64,000 nucleotides of DNA. It comes from Sporosarcina sp. P2 (GTDB lineage Bacteria > Bacillota > Bacilli > Bacillales_A > Planococcaceae). A program made the position numbers and the translations under genes. Location: assembly GCF_002743255.1 (NCBI RefSeq), contig NZ_PDYY01000017.1:1-64000 (forward strand). The letters run 5' to 3'. The stretch's first letter is position 1. Each line of letters begins with the position of its first letter. A model generated the notes under the pieces. It saw only the letters and a program-made list of their open reading frames with translations. It made no database searches and had not been told where the DNA came from. Shown piece by piece: positions 9,679-18,016 of the stretch.

Positions 9679-9712
9679 GGCTGCATGCGCAATGCATGCA
9701 GCCAAATCCTTT
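9679..9712 (+). terminator. hflX terminator
   Basis: A perfect 10-bp stem (ggctgcatgc at 9679-9688 with gcatgcagcc at 9694-9703), a 5-nt loop and a short T-containing tail follow the hflX stop codon by 11 nt. Confidence 0.75.
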
Positions 9713-9866
9713 TATCTTTATAAGAAGAGAAAGGGGGTGGGATGCTTCTAGTTTGCCCGAATTACAAAGATCTAAACATCTTTAATAGAAATAAGAAAAA
9801 AGACTTAATATACTTTTCTTTATGCACAGTAATTATAAAAAGATCTTCTTCACAAAGGATTTTGAC

Positions 9867-10028
9867 ATGGATATGATTATGACCATGGACGAGCAAGGTA
9901 AGAAAGTTACAGTCACACAGAGAATTAAGGGTATTGTGACAAAGATTAATGAGATTGATGAAATTAAAGTACTGAAAGAAATAATGGATAGCGCTCAAGA
10001 AATGGATCAAGGGATAAATCAGCAGTAA
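9867..10028 (+). CDS. Small protein of unknown function (53 aa)
   Basis: I do not recognise this protein. The reading frame is open from 9822, but the only plausible ribosome site (AAAGGA at 9855-9860) lies about 6 nt before the ATG at 9867, giving a 53-residue, strongly charged, mostly helical product with four Met in its first seven positions and Ile/Glu/Lys-rich repeats (KINEIDEIKVLKEI). A good intrinsic terminator immediately follows, and composition is coding-like, so expression is plausible. The upstream frame (15 more residues from 9822) has no ribosome site. It sits alone between hflX and the siderophore operon. Confidence 0.5.
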   Translation: MDMIMTMDEQGKKVTVTQRIKGIVTKINEIDEIKVLKEIMDSAQEMDQGINQQ

Positions 10029-10036
10029 ATGAATTC

Positions 10037-10070
10037 ACCGTTTTCCGAATCATATGGAAAATGGTTTTTT
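10037..10070 (+). terminator. Terminator after the small 53-aa gene
   Basis: Arms accgttttcc (10037-10046) and ggaaaatggt (10056-10065) with a 9-nt loop are followed by a run of T. One G-T pair is present. It marks the 3' end of the small gene and insulates the iron operon. Confidence 0.8.
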
Positions 10071-10135
10071 CGTATGATTCTACATAGTTAAATAACGTTA
10101 CTTAAGTCTTGTAATGTTTAATTCCCAAAAAGTAT

Positions 10136-10150
10136 TGATAACGATTTTCA
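10136..10150 (+). promoter_or_regulatory. Fur box 1 (siderophore operon)
   Basis: The 7-1-7 element tgataac-g-attttca is close to the Bacillus Fur consensus TGATAAT-N-ATTATCA. It lies just upstream of the predicted -35 of the iron-siderophore operon. Confidence 0.65.
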
Positions 10151-10158
10151 TTTAGATA

Positions 10159-10187
10159 TTGACATCATATGTTAAACGGAGTAATGT
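10159..10187 (+). promoter_or_regulatory. Predicted SigA promoter of yclN operon
   Basis: A consensus -35 TTGACA (10159-10164), a 17-nt spacer and a weaker -10 TAATGT (10182-10187) lie between the two Fur boxes. The predicted start near 10194 would place Fur box 2 over the beginning of the transcript. Confidence 0.55.
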
Positions 10188-10198
10188 TGTTCTTGAGC

Positions 10199-10217
10199 GA
10201 ATGATAATCATTTTCAT
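10199..10217 (+). promoter_or_regulatory. Fur box 2 (siderophore operon)
   Basis: The 19-nt element gaatgataatcattttcat contains tgataat-c-attttca, an almost perfect 7-1-7 Fur box, placed at the expected transcription start. Repression by Fe-Fur under iron sufficiency is inferred from this. Confidence 0.85.
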
Positions 10218-10258
10218 TTAAGTGAGAAATGCTCAAATATTCGATATCGGAGTTCTTC

Positions 10259-11209
10259 ATGAAGAAACGTTACTTAATTACAGCAGTTATACTTTTATCA
10301 CTTCTCTCGCTGTTTGTCGGTGCAAGCCGAATCACACCAGCGGACCTATTGGACTGGCGTTCTGAAGCAACAGAAATATTCTTGATTAGTCGAGTTCCTC
10401 GATTAGTCGCGATATTACTTGCAGGCGCAGGTATGAGTATTGCAGGTCTGATTATGCAACAACTAAGCCGCAATAAGTTTGTATCTCCAACCACGGCGGG
10501 AACGTTGGATGCGACTAAACTGGGAATCTTAGTGTCTATGTTGATATTTACCAACGCAACACTATTAGAGAAAATGGCGGTATCGTTCACATTCGCCTTA
10601 CTAGGCACTTTCTTGTTTATGCAAATTCTTGAACGTATTAAATTTAAAGATGCGATCTTCATTCCCCTTGTTGGATTGATGTTTGGGAATATCCTTTCTT
10701 CCATCGCCACATTTTTTGCATTTAAAGCAAACGTGATCCAGAATATGTCTGCTTGGCTTCAAGGAGATTTTTCCATGATCATGAAAGGCCGTTATGAGCT
10801 TTTGTATATTAGTATACCTGTGTTGATCATTACATATTTATATGCGAATCGATTTACGGTGGCAGGTATGGGAGAAGACTTTTCCAAGAACTTAGGACTC
10901 GCTTACAAGAGTATCGTCAACATCGGGTTGATCTTGGTCGCATTAATTACGACAACCGTTGTATTGACGGTAGGATTAATTCCTTTCCTAGGGTTAATCA
11001 TTCCGAACATCGTCTCGATTTTTAAAGGAGACCATCTACAAAAGACGTTGCCGCATACTGCATTGCTAGGCGCGATCTTCCTCCTTATCTGTGACATTCT
11101 AGGCAGGGTTATTATCTTCCCTTATGAAATCTCGATCAGTTTAATGGTCGGTGTCATAGGAAGCGCAATCTTCCTGTTCTTGTTGTTTAGGGGGAAAGCC
11201 TATGCGTAA
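10259..11209 (+). CDS. yclN: Iron-siderophore ABC permease (YclN-like)
   Basis: This 316-residue FecCD-family permease is one half of the membrane channel of a siderophore importer. Similarity by eye to B. subtilis YclN (petrobactin) is clear: the RVPRLVAILLAGAGMSIAGLIMQQ segment and NKFVSPTTAGTLD match that family. About nine to ten hydrophobic helices are visible. The ATG at 10259 follows CGGAG with a 6-nt spacer and gives exactly the family length; an upstream ATG at 10229 lacks a site. It opens a four-gene operon (permease, permease, ATPase, binding lipoprotein) and overlaps the next gene by 8 nt. Fur boxes upstream predict iron-regulated expression. Confidence 0.93.
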   Translation: MKKRYLITAVILLSLLSLFVGASRITPADLLDWRSEATEIFLISRVPRLVAILLAGAGMSIAGLIMQQLSRNKFVSPTTAGTLDATKLGILVSMLIFTNATLLEKMAVSFTFALLGTFLFMQILERIKFKDAIFIPLVGLMFGNILSSIATFFAFKANVIQNMSAWLQGDFSMIMKGRYELLYISIPVLIITYLYANRFTVAGMGEDFSKNLGLAYKSIVNIGLILVALITTTVVLTVGLIPFLGLIIPNIVSIFKGDHLQKTLPHTALLGAIFLLICDILGRVIIFPYEISISLMVGVIGSAIFLFLLFRGKAYA

Positions 11210-12152
11210 TTCAACGAAGCTACTGATTTTATTAACATTCTCATTAGTATTTTGCGGATTATATCTATTCCAAGACTTGAACGGCAGCTATGACTATGCA
11301 CTTCCCAGAAGAGCGGTCAAAGTGGTGGCGATGATCTTAACAGGTGTGGCAGTGGCATACTCTACAGTTATTTTCCAGACAATCACGCATAACCGTATCT
11401 TAACGCCAAGTATCATGGGGTTGGATTCGCTTTATATCCTGCTGCAAACCGTTCTAATTTTCTTTTTCGGATCGACTTCATTTGTACTGATCAACCAGCA
11501 ATTTAACTTCATGCTGTCTGTTGGTGCGATGATAGTGTTCGCCTTGCTGCTCTATCACTTCTTATTCGGTAAAGGGAACCGGCCGATCTATTTCTTATTA
11601 TTAGTCGGTATCATCGTCGGTACATTCTTTGGAAGTATTTCGACATTCCTGCAAGTAATGATTGATCCGAATGAATTCTTGCGTGTGCAAGATAAGATGT
11701 TTGCGAGTTTCAACAATATCAATGGAGATCTCGTTTGGTGGGCGTTGGCGATATTAGTCATCACACTTCTGATTGGTTGGCGCTATATCAATGAACTCGA
11801 TGTTTTATCATTGGGACGGGATACAGCAATTAATCTAGGTGTGCCCTACCAGTCGGTCGTCAAAATCATGTTGATTTTATCGGCAGTACTAATTGCGGTG
11901 TCCACGGCACTTGTAGGCCCGATTACATTCTTCGGGTTGATCGTAGCCAATTTGTCTTACCAATTCTTCAACACGTTTAAGCACTCGGTGTTAATTGCCG
12001 GCGCTGCACTGATGAGTGTCATTGCATTAGTGGGTGGACAATGGATTGTTGAACGTTTATTTTCTTTCTCGACCACACTCAGTGTGATCATTAACTTTGT
12101 CGGTGGCATTTACTTTATCTACTTATTATTAAAGGAGAGTCGATCTTCATGA
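11202..12152 (+). CDS. yclO: Iron-siderophore ABC permease (YclO-like)
   Basis: This second FecCD-family permease (316 residues) pairs with the upstream YclN-like subunit to make the heterodimeric channel. The segments TGVAVAYSTVIFQTITHNRILTP and SLGRDTAINLGV are typical of the YclO half, with the C-terminal coupling region SALVGPITFFGLIVANL-type motif contacting the ATPase. Hydrophobic helices run the whole length. An AGGGGGA site inside the end of yclN precedes the ATG. The 8-nt overlap upstream and 4-nt ATGA overlap downstream imply translational coupling. Substrate petrobactin-like siderophore is inferred from homology only. Confidence 0.92.
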   Translation: MRNSTKLLILLTFSLVFCGLYLFQDLNGSYDYALPRRAVKVVAMILTGVAVAYSTVIFQTITHNRILTPSIMGLDSLYILLQTVLIFFFGSTSFVLINQQFNFMLSVGAMIVFALLLYHFLFGKGNRPIYFLLLVGIIVGTFFGSISTFLQVMIDPNEFLRVQDKMFASFNNINGDLVWWALAILVITLLIGWRYINELDVLSLGRDTAINLGVPYQSVVKIMLILSAVLIAVSTALVGPITFFGLIVANLSYQFFNTFKHSVLIAGAALMSVIALVGGQWIVERLFSFSTTLSVIINFVGGIYFIYLLLKESRSS

Positions 12153-12910
12153 TCCAAGTTCGTGAGCTAACGAAGTTTTATGGAAAAAAAGCAGTCGTCG
12201 AAAAGGTCAGTGTAAATATTCACCGTGGAAAAATCACATCATTCATTGGACCGAACGGGGCTGGTAAATCTACTCTTCTATCGATGGTAAGTCGATTAAT
12301 GGATGCTGACACGGGCGAAGTATTGCTCGACAAAGGTAAAGTGAAAGACATGAAATCCAATGACTTCGCTAAACGCGTCGCGATTTTAAAGCAATCCAAC
12401 TTCATGAATGTCAAACTTACCATTCGCGAACTTGTTTCGTTCGGTCGTTTCCCGCACTGTAAGGGCCGTCTTCAGGAAGAAGATGAGCGGATGGTGGATC
12501 AGGCGTTGGAATATATGGGCCTGACAAACATGCAAGAAGCCTATTTGGATGAATTATCCGGCGGTCAGCGTCAACGAGCTTTCATTGCCATGACGATTGC
12601 ACAAGACACCGATTATATTTTACTCGACGAACCATTGAATAACTTGGACATGAAACACTCTGTGCAAATCATGAAAATCTTGCGTCAGCTCGTTGATGAA
12701 CTTGGCAAAACGGTGGTCATCGTCTTGCATGACATCAACTTTGCTTCTGTCTATTCAGACCGTATCGTGGCATTGAAGAACGGAAAAGTCGTCAAAGACG
12801 GTGTAACAAACGATATTATCACCTCCGAATCATTACGAGAAATTTACGATATGGAAATTCCGATACAACAAATGAAGGATTGCCGTATTTGTGTGTATTT
12901 TAACTCTTAA
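12149..12910 (+). CDS. yclP: Iron-siderophore ABC ATPase (YclP-like)
   Basis: This 253-residue ATPase powers the YclN/YclO importer. Walker A is GPNGAGKST near residue 36, the signature is LSGGQRQRAFIAM, Walker B is YILLDEPLNNLD, and the switch histidine is in VIVLHDINFA. It belongs to the FepC/FhuC/YclP group of siderophore ATPases. It starts at an ATGA overlap with yclO, preceded by an AAAGGAG site within that gene. The 33-nt gap to the binding-protein gene keeps it within the same operon. Confidence 0.94.
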   Translation: MIQVRELTKFYGKKAVVEKVSVNIHRGKITSFIGPNGAGKSTLLSMVSRLMDADTGEVLLDKGKVKDMKSNDFAKRVAILKQSNFMNVKLTIRELVSFGRFPHCKGRLQEEDERMVDQALEYMGLTNMQEAYLDELSGGQRQRAFIAMTIAQDTDYILLDEPLNNLDMKHSVQIMKILRQLVDELGKTVVIVLHDINFASVYSDRIVALKNGKVVKDGVTNDIITSESLREIYDMEIPIQQMKDCRICVYFNS

Positions 12911-12943
12911 AATAAACTATAAAAAGTGAGGAATTATACTGAA

Positions 12944-13906
12944 ATGAAAAAACTTACTCTATCCTTATTCGCATTAATCTTAATGCTTGCACTGGCTGCT
13001 TGTGGCGGTGCAAAAGACGAAGAAAAACCTGCAGACAATGCTACACCTGAAGATAAGCCAGCTGAAGAAAGCACAGAGGTAACAATTACACATGAACTTG
13101 GTGAAACAACACTTGAAAAGAACCCTGAAAAGGTAGTAGTTTTTGACTTTGGAACATTGGATACATTGGATGAGCTAGGAATTGAAGTGGCAGGTCTTCC
13201 ACAATCAAACGTACCGGGTTACCTTTCTAAATACGAAGATAAAAAGTATGAGAATCTTGGTAGTTTGAAAGAGCCTGACTTTGAAGCAATCAATGCAATG
13301 AAGCCAGATGTGATCTTCATCTCTGGACGTCAAACAGACTTGTATGATCAGTTATCTGAAATCGCTCCAACAATCTACATGGGTGTTGATACATCTAACT
13401 ACATGGAATCTTTCAAAGAGAACATGGATAAAATCGCTACAATCTTCGATAAAGAAGATGAAATGAACACTGAATTAGCAGACGTAGATGCAAGCATCGA
13501 AGAAATCAAAACTAAAACTGAGGGCATCGACAGCAATGCATTAATCATCCTGGCAACTGAAGGGAAAGTAAGTGCATACGGCCCAAGCTCACGTTTCGGA
13601 CTAGTTCATGACGTATTTGGTTTTAAACCTGCTGATGAAAAAATTGAAGTTTCTACACACGGACAAAATATTACATTTGAATACATCTTAGAAACGAACC
13701 CAGATATTCTCTTCGTGATCGACCGTGACGCAGCCATCGGTAACGGCGCAACAGCGAAAGATTCTGTTGAAAACGATCTTGTGAAGAAAACAAACGCATT
13801 CAAGAACGACAAAATGGTTTATTTGAACGGCGAATACTGGTACCTATCTGGTGGCGGACTTCAATCGATCAAAGAAATGATCAAAGAAGTAGAAGCTGGC
13901 CTATAA
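12944..13906 (+). CDS. yclQ: Siderophore-binding lipoprotein (YclQ-like)
   Basis: This 320-residue lipoprotein is the substrate-binding component of the importer. Its signal peptide ends in a lipobox LAAC-GG, so Cys near residue 21 should be lipidated and anchor the protein outside the membrane. A short acidic linker rich in Glu, Lys and Pro follows, then a bilobal class III (TroA-like) domain starting with VTITHELGETTLEKNPEKVVV. ATG 12944 is used, 11 nt after GTGAGGA; an in-frame GTG at 12926 belongs to that ribosome site. It is the last gene of the Fur-controlled operon. B. subtilis YclQ binds petrobactin and simpler catecholates; specificity here is inferred. Confidence 0.93.
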   Translation: MKKLTLSLFALILMLALAACGGAKDEEKPADNATPEDKPAEESTEVTITHELGETTLEKNPEKVVVFDFGTLDTLDELGIEVAGLPQSNVPGYLSKYEDKKYENLGSLKEPDFEAINAMKPDVIFISGRQTDLYDQLSEIAPTIYMGVDTSNYMESFKENMDKIATIFDKEDEMNTELADVDASIEEIKTKTEGIDSNALIILATEGKVSAYGPSSRFGLVHDVFGFKPADEKIEVSTHGQNITFEYILETNPDILFVIDRDAAIGNGATAKDSVENDLVKKTNAFKNDKMVYLNGEYWYLSGGGLQSIKEMIKEVEAGL

Positions 13907-13915
13907 GAACGAATG

Positions 13916-13948
13916 AAATCCCGGGAGACTCTGTCTTCTGGGATTTTT
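13916..13948 (+). terminator. Terminator of the siderophore operon
   Basis: An imperfect stem (aaatcccgggaga / tcttctgggattt, with G-T pairs) followed by TTTT lies 10 nt after the yclQ stop. Confidence 0.75.
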
Positions 13949-14009
13949 GTATTACATAATTATTCTTTAGCTTTAATTTATGGATTGCGCTCAATAAACT
14001 TTGAGGAGC

Positions 14010-14135
14010 GCTCTATCCCGTTCGCTCACCGCTCAAAGGGGTAGTCGTCGCGCTCTATCCCGTTCGCTATCCGCTCAAAGCCGTGGCCTTCCCGCTCTAT
14101 CCCGTTCGCACTCCGCTCAAAACCACAGCCGTCCC
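14010..14135. repeat. Three tandem 42-bp intergenic repeats
   Basis: Three head-to-tail copies (14010-14051, 14052-14093, 14094-14135) share the core gctctatcccgttcgc and, after a variable dinucleotide, ccgctcaaa; the last 14 nt of each unit vary. Degenerate pieces flank the array (gctcaataa at about 13989 and 14136). The rest of this 360-nt gap holds only the yclQ terminator and the niaP ribosome site. The array has no ORF of merit. Confidence 0.85.
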
Positions 14136-14267
14136 GCTCAATAACTACACTAACAAACAACATCCAAAAATATCCACTAAACAAAACTAGTCAAATACCA
14201 TTAAAAAGTGCTATAATGACACCTGTAAAGACATATAAAGATTGCACAATAGAAAGGTAGAAGCCCC

Positions 14268-15467
14268 GTGAAAAAGAAAGAAATCTCACGAAATAAATTA
14301 CTAGGAATCGCAGGCACTGGCTGGATGTTCGATGCAATGGATGTTGGAATTCTGTCATTCGTCATTGCTGCATTAGCTGTAGATTGGAATCTGACTTCAT
14401 CTGAGATGGGCTGGATCGGTAGCATTAACTCCATCGGTATGGCGATAGGTGCATTCGTATTCGGTTTATTGGCGGACCGAATTGGACGTAAGCAAGTATT
14501 TATGATGACATTGGTTTTATTTTCAGTTGCCAGCGGCTTATCCGCTTTGACGACGACGTTATGGGCGTTTTTAGCCTTACGCTTCTTAGTAGGAGCAGGG
14601 TTGGGTGGGGAGTTGCCTGTTGCCTCTACATTGGTTGCGGAAAGCGTATCCGCAAAAGAGCGGGGACGTGTAGTGGTGTTACTTGAGAGCTTCTGGGCGG
14701 CGGGCTGGCTCTTAGCGGCTTTAATAGCGTATTTCATTATCCCGGAATTCGGTTGGAGAGTAGCACTGATCATCACGGCACTACCGGCATTTTATGCGAT
14801 TTACTTACGACGTAATTTACCCGACTCCAAGAAGTTTGTAGAGCAAGAAAAAATATCACAAACGACAGGACAGAAACTAAAGCAATTACTGTCGCCAGCA
14901 TTTAGAAAACGGACCCTTATGCTGTGGATCGTATGGTTTGCGGTGGTCTTCTCGTATTACGGCATGTTCCTTTGGCTACCAAGCGTCATGGTGATCAAAG
15001 GCTTCAGTTTAATCAAAAGCTTTGGCTATGTATTATTGATGACCATAGCACAGTTACCAGGTTATTTCAGTGCCGCTTGGCTAATTGAACGCATGGGACG
15101 AAAATTCGTCCTCGCTACCTATTTATTCGGAACGGCACTCAGTGCTCTAGCTTTCGGTAATGCGGAGACATTGACTACATTGATGGTCGCAGGTGCGTTT
15201 CTATCCTTCTTTAACTTGGGTGCTTGGGGAGCGCTCTATGCGTATTCGCCGGAACAATATCCTACCGCTATTCGAGCGACAGGCTCTGGAGTGTCAGCAG
15301 CGGTCGGGCGTGTGGGGGGGATTTTCGGACCGCTTCTCGTTGGTTCACTGTTAACAGCTGGATACGGTTTCGGAGTCATTTTTGGTATTTTCTGTGCAGC
15401 CATCATGGTAGGTGTACTAGCTGTCATTTTCCTTGGAACAGAAACGAAACAAACTGAGTTAACATAG
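14268..15467 (+). CDS. niaP: Niacin MFS transporter NiaP
   Basis: This 399-residue major facilitator protein closely resembles B. subtilis NiaP (YceI), the nicotinate/nicotinamide transporter that feeds NAD salvage. Matching landmarks include KLLGIAGTGWMFDAMDVGILSF at the N terminus, the loop motif GLLADRIGRKQVF between helices 2 and 3, and FLVGAGLGGELPVASTLV. Twelve hydrophobic segments are present. It starts at GTG, 8 nt after AAAGGTAG, and is monocistronic. I see no clear NiaR operator upstream. Other aromatic-acid substrates remain possible, since the family also includes benzoate-type carriers, but the N-terminal identity favours NiaP. Confidence 0.88.
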   Translation: MKKKEISRNKLLGIAGTGWMFDAMDVGILSFVIAALAVDWNLTSSEMGWIGSINSIGMAIGAFVFGLLADRIGRKQVFMMTLVLFSVASGLSALTTTLWAFLALRFLVGAGLGGELPVASTLVAESVSAKERGRVVVLLESFWAAGWLLAALIAYFIIPEFGWRVALIITALPAFYAIYLRRNLPDSKKFVEQEKISQTTGQKLKQLLSPAFRKRTLMLWIVWFAVVFSYYGMFLWLPSVMVIKGFSLIKSFGYVLLMTIAQLPGYFSAAWLIERMGRKFVLATYLFGTALSALAFGNAETLTTLMVAGAFLSFFNLGAWGALYAYSPEQYPTAIRATGSGVSAAVGRVGGIFGPLLVGSLLTAGYGFGVIFGIFCAAIMVGVLAVIFLGTETKQTELT

Positions 15468-15476
15468 TATAAAATA

Positions 15477-15513
15477 AGTCGTTTCCATTTTATATAAATG
15501 GGAGCGGCTTTTT
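15477..15513 (+). terminator. niaP terminator
   Basis: A 15-nt stem (agtcgtttccattta / taaatgggagcggct, with G-T pairs), a short loop and TTTT follow the niaP stop. Confidence 0.85.
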
Positions 15514-15575
15514 CGATGGCTAACATTTTTTATTCGGTAGTAAAACCTTTATAATTACAGAAAGGAGTGAATACA

Positions 15576-16238
15576 ATGTTTCGTGTACCAGATGAAATTG
15601 CGCGTATAGCTTTAGAACGTAGCGAGGGATTTCCAGTGGAAGGATTTGTCCACGGAGAAGGGCCGCAATCACCAACACTTTTGCTGATTGGTGAAGCACC
15701 GGGGGAACACGAAGCGATACATGGTGTTCCGTTCATCGGTCGCGCAGGTGATGAATTAATGAAATCTCTTGCATCGATTGGGCTAACACGTGAAGATGTC
15801 TATATGACGAGTTCGTTCCGCAGTAGACCGTACAAATGGGGAACGAGGAAAGAACGGGATGGTAGTTTGACGGAACGAAAGTATAATCGTCCACCGACAC
15901 AAAAAGAGCAATTGGCTCATGCACAGGTCCTTGATTTTGAAGTAGCCAACCTTAAACCGAAGCTTATCGTAACACTCGGCAATATAGGTCTGCAGCGATT
16001 GCTAGGTAAACATGCGAAGGTCACGGCTCTTCATGGACAAGTACTAACGCAACCTGTACAATATTTAGCGAAATTGGATGATAAACAATATAGTTTAACA
16101 GATGAATCGTACACTATCATACCGACATTCCATCCAGCATCCGTCTTTTATCGCCCATCCCATAGACCTGATCTGGAAGCCGATTGGCACCGGATTGGTG
16201 AATATCTCCAAGGGGAAATGCGGTATCCGTTTGAATAA
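15576..16238 (+). CDS. Uracil-DNA glycosylase superfamily protein without Fe-S cysteines
   Basis: This 220-residue protein belongs to the uracil-DNA glycosylase superfamily, nearest to families 4/5. The water-activating motif appears as GEAPGEHEA, the conserved GVPFIGRAGDEL and VTLGN follow, and the C-terminal motif is PTFHPASVFYRP. Families 4 and 5 normally carry four cysteines binding a 4Fe-4S cluster; this protein has no cysteine at all, and the usual VVKCRP-like segment reads SSFRSRPYKW. It therefore cannot hold the cluster. It likely still excises uracil or acts in base-excision repair, but that is inference. ATG 15576 follows AAAGGAGTG; it sits 20 nt upstream of the exporter gene and 1.8 kb from another DNA glycosylase. 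Confidence 0.85.
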   Translation: MFRVPDEIARIALERSEGFPVEGFVHGEGPQSPTLLLIGEAPGEHEAIHGVPFIGRAGDELMKSLASIGLTREDVYMTSSFRSRPYKWGTRKERDGSLTERKYNRPPTQKEQLAHAQVLDFEVANLKPKLIVTLGNIGLQRLLGKHAKVTALHGQVLTQPVQYLAKLDDKQYSLTDESYTIIPTFHPASVFYRPSHRPDLEADWHRIGEYLQGEMRYPFE

Positions 16239-16258
16239 GGTAGAAATGAGGAAGCATT

Positions 16259-17995
16259 ATGAATGCTCAAGTAAAACCTAAAGGATCCGTTAAAAACTTT
16301 ATGAGTTTAGTCAAGACATTGCGTTGGCCGGTAGCCGTAACCATCATTGCCCTGGTGCTATCTTTTGTTGAAACGGTTGCCGGTCTTGCTGTACCATTAA
16401 TCACTAAAGATTTGGTGGACTCATTCACAAGTGAACTATTGAACTGGAAGACGGGCATATTCCTGCTCGTTTTATTTGTGGTACAAGCAATTGCCGGTGG
16501 CTTTTCCTATTATATGCTTGCTTTTATTGGGGAGACGGTTGTTGCGGACTTGCGCAATCAATTATGGCAAAAAGTACTGCGTTTACCTGTGCCATATTTT
16601 GATCGGAATGAAACTGGAGAAACGATGAGTCGCGTTACGCAAGATACAACCGTATTAAAGTCACTTGTCTCAGAGCATCTAGTATCGTTCATCTCGGGGC
16701 TAATTTCGATTATTGGAGCAGTTATTATTTTATTGGTACTCGATTGGAAGATGACGATCATCATGTTGATTAGTGTGCCGGTTAGTATGGTGATCTTGTA
16801 TCCACTTGGCCGCTTAATGCACAAAGTAGCAAAAGCCACACAGGCTGAAATGGCAAAGTTTTCGGGACATCTTGGCCGTGTGCTTGGCGATATCCGGTTA
16901 GTGAAAGCATACCGCGCAGAACCTACTGAAGGAGAGAAGGGTAAAGTTGCTATTCAATCATTATTTCGATATGGGTTGAAAGAAGCAAAAATTCAAGCTG
17001 TTATTTCACCTATCATGATGTTGACAATGATGGGTATCCTAGTAGTGATTCTTGGGTATGGAGGAGCGCAAGTGGCAAGAGGAGCGTTATCAGCGGGAAC
17101 ACTGGTTGCAATTATTTTCTTGCTATTTCAGATCATTGTACCGGTCGCGCAAATGGCTCGATTTTTCACTTCGTTCCAAAAAGCAGTAGGGGCAACAGAA
17201 AGAATTCAAGAAATTTTACAAATGGATTCTGAACCCGCAGGCGGTGACCATACATCGGAACTGGAAGGTGCCATCGCATTTTCAAATGTTCATTTTTCAT
17301 ATGAAGAGGGCAGGGATGTAGTGAACGGAATTACATTCACTGCAGAGCGAGGAACTGTAACGGCATTCATCGGACCAAGCGGCGGAGGAAAGACAACAAT
17401 CTTCTCATTGGTGGAGAGATTTTATCAACCAACTTCGGGAGAAATACGTTTTGGAGTAGATTCGATCCAAGAGATCCCGTTATCTGATTGGCGCCAGCGT
17501 ATAGGCTATGTTTCACAAGAAAGCCCATTATTAAGCGGAACGATCTTAGATAACATTGCGTACGGTTTAAAAAAGAGACCGCCTCTTGAACAAGTCATTG
17601 AAGCTGCAAGAGCTGCCAATGCTTATACATTCATAAAAGATATGCCGGATCAATTCGATACCATGGTTGGGGAGCGCGGCATGAAGTTGTCTGGTGGTCA
17701 GCGCCAACGTATTGCCATCGCGCGCGCTTTATTGCATAACCCCGAGATTCTATTATTGGATGAAGCTACGTCGAATTTGGATAGCGGTTCGGAAACGCAT
17801 GTACAAGAAGCATTACGCCATTTGATGCTAGGTAGAACAACGCTAATTATTGCACATCGATTGGCAACCGTATTGCACGCAGATCAATTACTGTTCTTAG
17901 AAAATGGTCAGATTACTGGTAGAGGAAATCACACGGAATTATTGAAGACACATGATCTCTATCGTGATTTCGCAGAAGGACAAGGAATAGCGTGA
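16259..17995 (+). CDS. bmrA: BmrA-like multidrug ABC exporter
   Basis: This is a 578-residue half-transporter with six membrane helices in the first 310 residues and an ATPase domain after about residue 335. It aligns by eye with B. subtilis BmrA (LWQKVLRLPVPYFDRNETGET, IRLVKAYRAE, TLVAIIFLLFQIIVPV). Walker A is GPSGGGKTT, the signature LSGGQRQRIAIARAL, Walker B ILLLDEATSNLD, and the switch His is in IIAHRLATV. It should work as a homodimer exporting lipophilic drugs or lipids. The gene follows the glycosylase with a 20-nt gap and precedes a second DNA glycosylase by 21 nt, so the three are probably cotranscribed. Confidence 0.92.
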   Translation: MNAQVKPKGSVKNFMSLVKTLRWPVAVTIIALVLSFVETVAGLAVPLITKDLVDSFTSELLNWKTGIFLLVLFVVQAIAGGFSYYMLAFIGETVVADLRNQLWQKVLRLPVPYFDRNETGETMSRVTQDTTVLKSLVSEHLVSFISGLISIIGAVIILLVLDWKMTIIMLISVPVSMVILYPLGRLMHKVAKATQAEMAKFSGHLGRVLGDIRLVKAYRAEPTEGEKGKVAIQSLFRYGLKEAKIQAVISPIMMLTMMGILVVILGYGGAQVARGALSAGTLVAIIFLLFQIIVPVAQMARFFTSFQKAVGATERIQEILQMDSEPAGGDHTSELEGAIAFSNVHFSYEEGRDVVNGITFTAERGTVTAFIGPSGGGKTTIFSLVERFYQPTSGEIRFGVDSIQEIPLSDWRQRIGYVSQESPLLSGTILDNIAYGLKKRPPLEQVIEAARAANAYTFIKDMPDQFDTMVGERGMKLSGGQRQRIAIARALLHNPEILLLDEATSNLDSGSETHVQEALRHLMLGRTTLIIAHRLATVLHADQLLFLENGQITGRGNHTELLKTHDLYRDFAEGQGIA

Positions 17996-18016
17996 AAACT
18001 GAAGGGAGAAGGTAGT

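Noticed and set aside
14010..14135. Possible CRISPR array
   Set aside because: Only three contiguous 42-bp units with conserved cores and 14-nt variable ends; there are no spacers of normal length and no cas genes.
14201..14776. 191-residue minus-strand frame over niaP
   Set aside because: Shadow of niaP; Pro/Thr/Asn-rich composition and no ribosome site.
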